Shown here piece after piece: positions 8,821 through 15,689 of a stretch of DNA of 64,000 nucleotides (its first letter is position 1; every line of letters begins with the position of its first letter). This stretch comes from Sphingomonas panacis (GTDB lineage: Bacteria > Pseudomonadota > Alphaproteobacteria > Sphingomonadales > Sphingomonadaceae). A model generated the notes under the pieces. The model had not been told where the DNA came from, made no database searches, and saw only the letters and a list, made by a program, of their open reading frames with translations. The position numbers were made by a program, and so were the translations under genes. The stretch lies in the NCBI RefSeq assembly GCF_001717955.1, contig NZ_CP014169.1, positions 186,001 through 250,000 of the forward strand. The letters run 5' to 3'.

Positions 8821-9550
8821 TCAGGCTGCGGCTCGGCCCGACGCTGTGATGGTGTCGGCGCTGACCATGGACGCCGCGTGCACGACGGCAGCCGTCGCGT
8901 CATCGAATATTCGGTAGAAAATCGAGCGCGGTGCGGTGATCGAGACAGCTGCAATGGCAATGCCGTCGGGATCGAGCACGGGAGCGCTTGCGCAGCAGGC
9001 TTCCTCAAGGATTTCGCCATCGTCGACGGCATAGCCTCGCGCCCGGATCTCGGCGATTTGTTCGTGGAACACGCCAGCGTTTGGTGTCGATTTCCGGGTC
9101 AGGATCTCGAAGGTTGCCTCTTCCAGATATTTCTCGAGCTCCCAGGTCGGGCGGAAAGCGAGTATCGCCTTGCCTATGCCTGTATTGTGCGCCGGCAGCG
9201 GCGTGCCGGCTTTCAATTCGATCCGGAACGTTTCAGGCGATGGGATCGAGTCGGCATAAATGACCGAGCCGCCCGCCAACGTGCCGAGGTTCACTGTCTC
9301 CGCAAACCGTCTTGCCAGTGTCGCTAGATGGGGCTTGGCGACATCGATCAACGATATCCGGGGCCGGATGCTGTCGGCAATCGCGACGAACTTCACACTG
9401 AGGCGATACTTCTTGGTTTCGGCGATCCAGTCACCGGCAACGAGCTTCATGAACAGGGCACGATCCAGCCCGCGATCATTGCGATAGTCGACTTCCTCCG
9501 GTGTTGCCTGGTGGCGCAACGGTCGCAAGCTTCTGCAGTCGTCGTGCCGC
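8821..9550 (-). pseudogene. decayed IclR-family regulator (HTH region disrupted)
   Basis: The minus-strand frame from about 9450 down to 8821 encodes a good IclR effector-binding domain, with LSVKFVAIAD, AKPHLATLARRFAETVNLG, PAHNTGIGKAILA, IAEIRARGYAVDDGE and IAAVSI in the expected order. The N-terminal winged helix is not continuous: RRLQKLATVAPPG...SRLSQ is in one frame and ends at a TGA, while GLDRALFMKLVAGDWIAE is in another, so at least one frameshift breaks it and part of the recognition helix is absent. No start codon gives a complete DNA-binding domain. It is divergent from the MaoC/CaiB/lyase operon, which it presumably once controlled. A sequencing error cannot be excluded. Confidence 0.65.
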
Positions 9551-9711
9551 TCCCCCCGCTTGCCACACCCGGTTATCGTGGTGGCCCAGCAACAGGTGGG
9601 CAATCGCGCGCAATCACGATGTCGCTGGACCGGAACTGCTGTACACAAAGCGAGATTGATCGGCATCGTCGGGCCCAATTCCCAAGGAGGCAATTACGGC
9701 GACGGCACGCC

Positions 9712-9725
9712 ATTGCATATGCAAT
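9712..9725. promoter_or_regulatory. candidate regulon operator, site A
   Basis: ATTGCATATGCAAT is a perfect 14-bp palindrome, 16 bp if the flanking C and G are counted (9711-9726). It ends 84 bp before the GTG start of the MaoC operon and lies in the region shared with the decayed divergent IclR gene. Four related copies precede other operons in this island. Confidence 0.65.
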
Positions 9726-9809
9726 GCTTCCCGGTTCGACGCCGGGCAAGGGTTGTGGCCAGTGCGGCTAAACGGCACGAACGCCCGGAAGATAAATCGG
9801 GAGCGGGCG

Positions 9810-10304
9810 GTGACTCAGCACATTCGGCAGCGTGCCAAGCTCTGGCCGAAAGGGCGATTGTTCGAAGACTTCGAAGTTGGTAAAACGTTCGCGCATCATT
9901 GGGGGCGCACGATCACGGAGAGCGAAACGTTATTGTTCACGACGCTTACGCTGTCTTATAATCCTCTATACTTCAATCGTGCGTTCGCAAATGCGCACGG
10001 ACATCCCGACATCGTGGTCAACCCGCAGCTGATATTCAACACTGTGCTGGGATTGAGCGTCGAGGATTGCAGTGAAATCGGCGGTCCGTTTCTCGGGGTT
10101 TACGGTCTCAAATATCATCGTCAGGTTTACCCTGGCGTTACGATAACGGCGTCTAGCAAGACGACCGAAGCTCGCATTTCCAGCAGCAATCCTGCGAACG
10201 GTATCGTCACGTGGGAGAGCGAGGGTCTGGACGAAAACGGGGAGGTCGTCGTTAGCTTTCGTCGATCCAATTTGATCCGTTTGCGTGCGGCGGGAGAGGC
10301 GTGA
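9810..10304 (+). CDS. MaoC-like hydratase/dehydratase, subunit or half 1
   Basis: A 164-residue single hot-dog domain of the MaoC type, starting with LFEDFEVGKTFAHHWGRTITESE, the canonical opening of mesaconyl-CoA or (R)-enoyl-CoA hydratases. The family binds an acyl-CoA and adds or removes water. The gene is the first of a tightly overlapping operon; its stop shares a base with the next start (TGATG). GTG 9810 is chosen because it sits close to the conserved domain; an upstream start near 9753 would add an unconserved basic tail. Known mesaconyl-CoA hydratases are double hot-dog proteins of about 340 residues, so this and the next gene may be the two halves of one enzyme. Substrate assignment is inference. 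Confidence 0.82.
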   Translation: MTQHIRQRAKLWPKGRLFEDFEVGKTFAHHWGRTITESETLLFTTLTLSYNPLYFNRAFANAHGHPDIVVNPQLIFNTVLGLSVEDCSEIGGPFLGVYGLKYHRQVYPGVTITASSKTTEARISSSNPANGIVTWESEGLDENGEVVVSFRRSNLIRLRAAGEA

Positions 10305-10792
10305 TGGGCCGGCTGTCGACTCTCACTGGCACGAGCAATTACTTCGAAGACTTCGAGGTTGGCATGGCGATCCGCCATGCGCGTGGCAAGACGCTCAGCA
10401 ACCTTGAAAATGTCCTCATCTGCAACATGGTGATGAACACGGCGCAAGGTCATTTCAACGCGCATGCGATGCGCGACATGGCGTTCGGCGGAGGACAGAT
10501 CGTCAGTTACGGCGGAGTCAACTTTTCGCTGGTTCTCGGTCTTGCGGCGCAGGATTGCATCGAAAACGCTTTGGCAGAACTTGGCCTCGACAACATCAAG
10601 CTCTCGCGGCCGGTTACGCACGGCGACACGCTTTATGCGTATAGCGAGGTACTGGAGACCGGGCCCGCGGAGCGCGAGGATGCCGGTATCGTGACCTTCC
10701 GCCACTACGGCTTCAATCAGGATGACGAACAGATCGCACAGATTGACCGCACCGCCCTTCTGAAGCGCAAGAGCCATTGGGCCGACCGATGA
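10304..10792 (+). CDS. MaoC-like hydratase/dehydratase, subunit or half 2
   Basis: A 162-residue MaoC-type hot-dog protein beginning NYFEDFEVGMAIRHARGKTLS, with NMVMNTAQGHFNAHAM in the region where mesaconyl-CoA hydratases carry the catalytic helix, then YGGVNFSLVLGLAAQD and the hot-dog strand RPVTHGDTLYAYSEVLE. The ATG overlaps the previous stop by one base and its own stop overlaps the CaiB start (ATGA), so the three are translationally coupled. It is similar in opening motif to the preceding gene, which suggests an ancient duplication with heteromer formation. Hydration of an unsaturated dicarboxylyl-CoA such as mesaconyl- or itaconyl-CoA is the most economical guess given the neighbours. 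Confidence 0.85.
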   Translation: MGRLSTLTGTSNYFEDFEVGMAIRHARGKTLSNLENVLICNMVMNTAQGHFNAHAMRDMAFGGGQIVSYGGVNFSLVLGLAAQDCIENALAELGLDNIKLSRPVTHGDTLYAYSEVLETGPAEREDAGIVTFRHYGFNQDDEQIAQIDRTALLKRKSHWADR

Positions 10793-12015
10793 GTACGCAG
10801 ACCCCGTTCGGCGCGTTGAGCGATATCAAGATTATCGATCTCACACAGATGATGGCCGGGCCTTATGGCAGTATGATCCTTGCGGATCATGGTGCGCGGG
10901 TCATCAAGATCGAGGCGCCAACGGGCGATATCACCCGCGCTGCGACAGGGCAGCTTCAGGGCGGCCGCGAGCTTGGCGGCTATTTCCAGAGCATCGATCG
11001 CAACAAGGAAAGCGTGGTCCTTGATCTGAAGACGCACGGCGGCCGTCAGGCTTTGCTCGCGATGGTTCGCGATGCTGACGCGGTCATGGAGAATTTTCGC
11101 GCAGGAGTGATGGATCGGCTCGGGATCGGCTGGGACGTGCTGCGCGAGGTCAATCCGCGGCTGGTCTATGGATCGCTGCGAGGGTTTGGTGATCCGCGAG
11201 GCGGCACTAGCCCCTATCAGGATTGGCCGGCATACGATGTTGTTGCGCAGGCCATGGGCGGAATTATGGCAATCACGGGTCCCGACCCCGTCACGCCGAC
11301 CAAGGTGGGCCCGGGCGTGGGGGACATTATACCCGGGATGATGTTGGCCTTCGGCGTGTTGGCAGCCATCCACCATGCGCGCCGAACCGGGTGCGGCCAG
11401 TTCGTGGATGTTGCGATGGTCGACGCCATCCTTTCGGTAAGCGAGCGCATGGTATGGCAACATTCTGTCGACGGAAGCGTGCCGGGGCCCGAGGGCAATC
11501 ATCATCCGTTCCTGTGCCCCTTCGGCATGTTTCCAACGAGTGACGGTTTCATCACCGTTGCGGCGCAGCAGGACGCGTTCTTCAAGATTCTTGTCGAGCA
11601 ACTCGGCGCAGATCAAATCGCGGCAAATCCGCGATTTGCGTCGCAAGACCTGCGAACGTTCAACCGGCGCGATCTCGTGGCCGCTCTCAGTGCCGCGACG
11701 GCCCGGTTCACGAAAGCGGAACTCGTCGATCTGCTTGGCGGACGTATTCCGTTCGGCCCGGTCATGAATATTGCCGATATCGAAGGCGACCCGCACTTCG
11801 CATCGCGTGATATGATCGTTTCGGTCGACGAACCGGGGCAAACGCCGCTTCGTGTTGCCGGCGTTCCGATCAAGATGACTGAAACTCCGGGCGCGGTTCA
11901 CAGGCGCGCCCCATTTCTCGGCGAGCATACCCGCGATCGCTTGCGAGAGGCGGGGCTTTCCGATGACGAAATTCAGCTTCTCATCGATCGCAGGGAAGCG
12001 ATCGCCCGTAATTAA
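10789..12015 (+). CDS. CaiB/BaiF-family (class III) CoA-transferase
   Basis: A 408-residue family III CoA-transferase. Visible family features are the N-terminal IKIIDLTQMMAGPYGSMILADHGARVIKIEAP, the VLDLKTHGGRQAL motif, NFRAGVMDRLGIG, YGSLRGFG and the catalytic-aspartate region PAYDVVAQAMGG near residue 150. These enzymes move CoA between carboxylates through an aspartyl-CoA anhydride. It starts at ATG 10789, overlapping the MaoC stop by four bases. Between a MaoC hydratase pair and a malyl/citramalyl-CoA lyase-like gene, it could activate itaconate or mesaconate (as Ict does) or shuffle CoA between C1 and C4 of mesaconate (as Mct does in the 3-hydroxypropionate bicycle). Which applies cannot be decided from sequence alone. 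Confidence 0.93.
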   Translation: MSTQTPFGALSDIKIIDLTQMMAGPYGSMILADHGARVIKIEAPTGDITRAATGQLQGGRELGGYFQSIDRNKESVVLDLKTHGGRQALLAMVRDADAVMENFRAGVMDRLGIGWDVLREVNPRLVYGSLRGFGDPRGGTSPYQDWPAYDVVAQAMGGIMAITGPDPVTPTKVGPGVGDIIPGMMLAFGVLAAIHHARRTGCGQFVDVAMVDAILSVSERMVWQHSVDGSVPGPEGNHHPFLCPFGMFPTSDGFITVAAQQDAFFKILVEQLGADQIAANPRFASQDLRTFNRRDLVAALSAATARFTKAELVDLLGGRIPFGPVMNIADIEGDPHFASRDMIVSVDEPGQTPLRVAGVPIKMTETPGAVHRRAPFLGEHTRDRLREAGLSDDEIQLLIDRREAIARN

Positions 12016-12029
12016 GGAGGACGATAACA

Positions 12030-12938
12030 ATGACCTCGATACGCCGTGCGCGTCGTTCGCAACTGTCGGTGCCAGGTTCGAGCGAGAAAATGCTCGCCAA
12101 AGCGGCCGGCTCACAGGCCGACCACGTGTTCTGCGACCTTGAAGACGCGGTCGCGCCATCGGTTAAGGTCGAGGCTCGCCAGAAGATCGTTCACGCTCTC
12201 AACTCGCTCGACTGGGGCCGAAAGACCCGCTGCGTGCGCATCAATGACGTCTCCACCGAATGGTGCCACGGCGACATCATCGAGATCGTCGAGGGGGCCG
12301 GCCGCAACCTCGATACAATCATGCTCACCAAGCCATATGGTGCGGCTGACGTTCTCTTCCTGGACCGGATGCTCACCCAGCTCGAGAAGAAACTGGGGCT
12401 TGAGCGTCGCATCGGCATCGAGGTGTTGATCGAGGAGGTGCAGGCGCTGCAGAATGTGGAGGAGATCGCGACCTGCAGCGATCGGATGGAATGCCTGGTT
12501 TTCGGAATGGGCGACTATTCGGGTTCGCAAGGCATCGATACGAAGTCGATCGGTTCTGACAGCGATTACCCGGGCGACCTGTTCCATTATGCTCGCTGGC
12601 GCATCACCATGGCGGCGCGAGCAGCGAAGATCGATGCCATCGATGGCCCTTATGCCGACTTCGGCGATGAGGAGGGATATCGGCGCGAGGCAGTGCGCGC
12701 TCGCTGCCTTGGCATGGTCGGCAAATGGGCGATCCATCCATCGCAAATAGCCCCCGCGCTTGACGTGTTCAGCCCGAGCAACGCTGAGATTGCGAACGCG
12801 CGCAAGCAGGAGGAAGCGTACCGGGCGGCCGAGGCGCGAGGTCTGGGTGCGGCTCAGGTCGATGGCGTTATGATCGATGTTGCCGTTCTTCGCCTTACTC
12901 GTAATGTGCTGGATCGCGCGGAATTGTATGGGATGTAG
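12030..12938 (+). CDS. HpcH/HpaI-family lyase, malyl/beta-methylmalyl/citramalyl-CoA lyase-like
   Basis: A 302-residue CitE-like TIM-barrel. It shows RSQLSVPGSSEKML at the N-terminus, the DLEDAVAP magnesium-binding loop near residues 37-44, RINDVSTEW, IEVLIEEVQAL with the acidic metal ligand, and FGMGDYSGS near residue 160. The PGSS and DWG-x-KT features resemble alphaproteobacterial Mcl1-type malyl/beta-methylmalyl-CoA lyases more than citrate lyase beta subunits. The reaction would split a 3-hydroxy dicarboxylyl-CoA into acetyl- or propionyl-CoA plus glyoxylate or pyruvate. A strong AAGGAGGA ribosome site precedes ATG 12030, 14 bp after the CoA-transferase. A shorter CitE paralogue is at 19066. 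Confidence 0.9.
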   Translation: MTSIRRARRSQLSVPGSSEKMLAKAAGSQADHVFCDLEDAVAPSVKVEARQKIVHALNSLDWGRKTRCVRINDVSTEWCHGDIIEIVEGAGRNLDTIMLTKPYGAADVLFLDRMLTQLEKKLGLERRIGIEVLIEEVQALQNVEEIATCSDRMECLVFGMGDYSGSQGIDTKSIGSDSDYPGDLFHYARWRITMAARAAKIDAIDGPYADFGDEEGYRREAVRARCLGMVGKWAIHPSQIAPALDVFSPSNAEIANARKQEEAYRAAEARGLGAAQVDGVMIDVAVLRLTRNVLDRAELYGM

Positions 12939-12940
12939 AT

Positions 12941-13726
12941 ATGCGCTCCATCAAGTCGGCGGAACGCACGCTCGCGCTTTTTGAGCTGTTTACGAAGCGC
13001 CAGCGGCCGCTGAGCGTCGGCCGAATTGCTGCCGAGCTCAACATCCCGCAACCCAGCACGTCGATGCTGCTCTCCAACCTGCTGCAGCTTGGCTATATCA
13101 GTTACGACCGGTTCGCGCGGACGTACACGCCCACTATCCGGGTGGCGCTCTTGGGAGGGTGGATCAATCATCGGTTCGATCAAGCTGGCGGGTTGACCGC
13201 GCGGTTGAAAGATCTCCAGCGTCGCGTTGACGAGACGGTCTTCATCGGCATTCAGAACGGTGCTCACGCCCAGTATATTTTCAACCTGCCGCGCGACAAA
13301 CCGAACGGGATGCAGGTCGTGAATGGCCATGTAAAACTGCTCACGGGGTCGGCGGTGGGAAGGGCGCTGCTGTCACTTAAATCCGATCAGGAAATCCTAA
13401 AGCTGACTCATCGCTGCAACGCGGAGGCGGGAGAAGCGAGGTTGCGGGTGGTCCCGAGCGACTTCCTCGCGATCGTCACGACCGTGCGAGAACGGGGTTA
13501 TGCGCAAACCCGGGGTGACATCACTCCAGACTTTGGGGCATTTGCCGTCACGGTCGACGCTCCGCATGAGCTTGTTCCGATCGCGGTCGGCGTCGGGTTG
13601 CCCATCGACCGCATAGAGCAGAAGCGTGACGTCGTGATCGAGGCCCTTGCAGAGCTGAAGGGCGTGTTCGCGGAATACATCGCGCCAGAAGCTGGAGAAT
13701 CGCAAGACAGCGACACCGCAGCGTGA
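12941..13726 (+). CDS. IclR-family transcriptional regulator
   Basis: A 261-residue IclR protein. Residues 1-60 form the winged helix (IKSAERTLALFELF, LSVGRIAAELNIPQPSTSMLLSNLLQLGYI) and the rest is the effector domain, ending in the usual VAVGVGLP and helix. It starts 2 bp after the lyase stop, so it is the last gene of the MaoC-CaiB-lyase operon. Because the divergent IclR gene at the head of the operon is decayed, this protein is a good candidate for the remaining local regulator and for the ligand of the repeated 14-bp palindrome. That link is inference. Confidence 0.9.
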   Translation: MRSIKSAERTLALFELFTKRQRPLSVGRIAAELNIPQPSTSMLLSNLLQLGYISYDRFARTYTPTIRVALLGGWINHRFDQAGGLTARLKDLQRRVDETVFIGIQNGAHAQYIFNLPRDKPNGMQVVNGHVKLLTGSAVGRALLSLKSDQEILKLTHRCNAEAGEARLRVVPSDFLAIVTTVRERGYAQTRGDITPDFGAFAVTVDAPHELVPIAVGVGLPIDRIEQKRDVVIEALAELKGVFAEYIAPEAGESQDSDTAA

Positions 13727-13764
13727 ACTGGGCAAGCCGGCACGCGCCGAAGGCGCTGACGAGG

Positions 13765-14568
13765 TCAGTTAGCAAGTGCCAACTGGGGGGCGCCTTGATA
13801 CCCGAGCTCGCGCGATACACGCAGCGCCGCTCTGCTGAGGGTATGAACGAGTGGCTCGATCTCCTCGTTGGGCAGATGCTCAAGAGTGCCACCAGCGGAA
13901 ACGGTCGCTACCAAGCGGCCGTTTTGGCTACGTATCCCAGTAGCAACGTGGCGCATGTTGTAGGCGAGCTCTTCCGTTTCCGTTGCAAAGCCACGGTTCC
14001 GCGTGGCCGCGACCTCCGTCACATACGCGTTCGGTTCCGTAATCGTGTTTGCGGTGAAGGGATCCATACCCTGACGCTGAAGCAGCGCCAGCAATGCGTC
14101 CTCGTCGATTTCGGTAGCAAGCATCTTGCCTGGCGCGGAGGCATGTACTGGTACGACCGCAAAGAGGCTGACGTCGCGGTGGCTCGACGCGGTGGCGCGA
14201 GATCGCATCACGATGATGCGGCCTCGCTCGAGCCTGCTGAGGCTGAAATAGAGTTTGGACCGGCTCGCCATTTCGTCGAGAATGGGCATGGTCAATCGAT
14301 CGATTTCCCGACGGTCAAGCGCATCCGCACCCAAGGCGGTCAGGCCAAGGCCGAGATAGCAGCGGCCGGTTTCAGGATCCTGATGCACGAGGCCACCGCT
14401 TGCCAAAGTCGCAATCAGCCGAGACACGGCACTGGTCGACATCTCAAGCCGCATGGCAAGGTCACTGACCCGTAAGGGCCGCCGGACCTCGGAAAGCGCA
14501 TCCAGGATCGCCATAGCCTTGCGCACCGACTTGATGGGAAAGTCTTCCGTCATGATAGTGATACTCAT
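13765..14568 (-). CDS. IclR-family transcriptional regulator
   Basis: A 267-residue IclR regulator read on the minus strand: IKSVRKAMAILDALSEVRRPLRVSDLAMRLEMSTSAVSRLIATLASGGLV is a complete winged helix (residues about 12-62), followed by the GAF-like effector domain with VPVHASAPGKMLA and ATRNRGFATETEEL. It lies 14 bp downstream of the HSL-type hydrolase on the same strand, so the two form an operon, and it converges on the preceding iclR gene with about 38 bp between stops. It may control the divergent hydrolase/BVMO promoter region. Confidence 0.9.
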   Translation of the reverse strand: MSITIMTEDFPIKSVRKAMAILDALSEVRRPLRVSDLAMRLEMSTSAVSRLIATLASGGLVHQDPETGRCYLGLGLTALGADALDRREIDRLTMPILDEMASRSKLYFSLSRLERGRIIVMRSRATASSHRDVSLFAVVPVHASAPGKMLATEIDEDALLALLQRQGMDPFTANTITEPNAYVTEVAATRNRGFATETEELAYNMRHVATGIRSQNGRLVATVSAGGTLEHLPNEEIEPLVHTLSRAALRVSRELGYQGAPQLALAN

Positions 14569-14582
14569 TTCTTCGACGTGCG

Positions 14583-15473
14583 TCAGCCGAGCTTGGCCTG
14601 CATGAACCTACCGATCTTTTCGATTGCTTCGACCCCCTCGGGAAGCACGTCGGCGAAAAAGGGCCAGATGTGGATCATGTCCTCCCACACGTCGAGTTCG
14701 ACATCGACGCCGGCGCGTTCGGCCTTGTCTGCGATGCCTGCGGCATCGTCGAACAGCATCTCACTGGTTCCGACCATCACAAGCGTCGGCGGGAGGCCAT
14801 GCAGGTCGGCGTACAGGGGAGAGGCCAACGGCGTCTTGGGATCGGTCTGGCCAAGATAGCGCGCCGCATGCGCGGTGGTTGCCTCGAGATTTACGATTGG
14901 GTCGAGGTGAGCGCGTTCCCGGACCGAGGCACCTTCACGCGCAAGGTCTGTCGACGGTGAAATGGCGACGATGGCGCCGGCACACGGAAGGCCCTGCTCG
15001 CGTGCCAGTGCGGCTGTCGCGAACGCAAGCCCGCCCCCGGCTGAGTCGCCGGCAAGCACGACATGTTCGGCTGCCACATAATTTTCTATCAGCCAGCGAT
15101 ACGCCGCCACGCAGTCTTCGACTGCGGCCGGGAACGGATGTTCCGGAGCGAGCCTGTATTCGACGGACAGGGCGCGCATCCCTGCCGCTCGCGACAGTCG
15201 GCCGACGAAGCTGCGGTAGCTGGCGACCGATCCGATACTGTAGCCGCCGCCGTGAAAATACAGGATCACGCGATCGTGCCGGACGTCGGGCGCGTCGGTC
15301 CACTCGACGGGAACGGTGTCGGCGATTTCGGCTGAAAATACGATATCGGCCGCCGGTTTGAAGCTCGCCGTGAAGGCGTTCCAATTTGCGCGCAGGTCAT
15401 CGACGGTTGGGGCGTCGAGCCGAGGCGCGGCACGAATCGCGGCCACAAGGTTTTCAAACTCCGGCGAAACCAC
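14583..15473 (-). CDS. HSL-family alpha/beta hydrolase (esterase or lactone hydrolase)
   Basis: A 296-residue hormone-sensitive-lipase-type hydrolase. The oxyanion-hole motif YFHGGGYSIGS and the nucleophile motif GDSAGGG are both clear; the acid is in the VMVGTSEMLFDDA region and the His in DMIHIWPFF. It has no signal peptide, so it is cytoplasmic. GTG 15473 has AGGAGAG five bases upstream and opens at the conserved N-terminus; a longer frame reaches 15599 but adds unconserved residues. It is divergent from the BVMO gene, with a shared 216-bp control region. In known cyclic-ketone pathways an esterase of this family opens the lactone made by the BVMO, so that role is proposed here. Confidence 0.88.
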   Translation of the reverse strand: MVSPEFENLVAAIRAAPRLDAPTVDDLRANWNAFTASFKPAADIVFSAEIADTVPVEWTDAPDVRHDRVILYFHGGGYSIGSVASYRSFVGRLSRAAGMRALSVEYRLAPEHPFPAAVEDCVAAYRWLIENYVAAEHVVLAGDSAGGGLAFATAALAREQGLPCAGAIVAISPSTDLAREGASVRERAHLDPIVNLEATTAHAARYLGQTDPKTPLASPLYADLHGLPPTLVMVGTSEMLFDDAAGIADKAERAGVDVELDVWEDMIHIWPFFADVLPEGVEAIEKIGRFMQAKLG

Positions 15474-15501
15474 ATTCTCTCTCCTAGAATCGCAAACAGC
15501 G

Positions 15502-15635
15502 TGCATAATACGGGAAGGGGATCCCCAAATCCGGCCATTGCCGATATTACATTTGCGATGATCCTTGGGGAGAGATTGTCCGCTCTGCCCGTCCTGCATA
15601 GAAATGCACTAAGGTTGCCTAATACGCAACAGCGT
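15502..15635. promoter_or_regulatory. repeated elements in the hydrolase/BVMO divergent promoter
   Basis: Two short modules recur: TGC[AC]TAATACG at 15502-15512 and 15616-15626, and CGCAA(A)CAGCGT at 15491-15502 and 15625-15635, in swapped order. The second block also contains an inverted repeat GTTGC-N7-GCAAC (15614-15630). These lie on either side of regulon site E and may be additional binding sites for a local activator or repressor. Confidence 0.4.
15546..15559. promoter_or_regulatory. candidate regulon operator, site E
   Basis: ATTACATTTGCGAT matches the shared degenerate palindrome AT[TC][AG]C[AG]TNTG[CT][AG]AT. It begins 72 bp upstream of the divergent hydrolase start (15473) and ends 130 bp before the BVMO start (15690), so it could control both directions. 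Confidence 0.5.
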
Positions 15636-15689
15636 CCCTTAACGAGCGGCGTGCCGCGACCGGGTGCCGTGCGATGCGAGAGGATGAAG

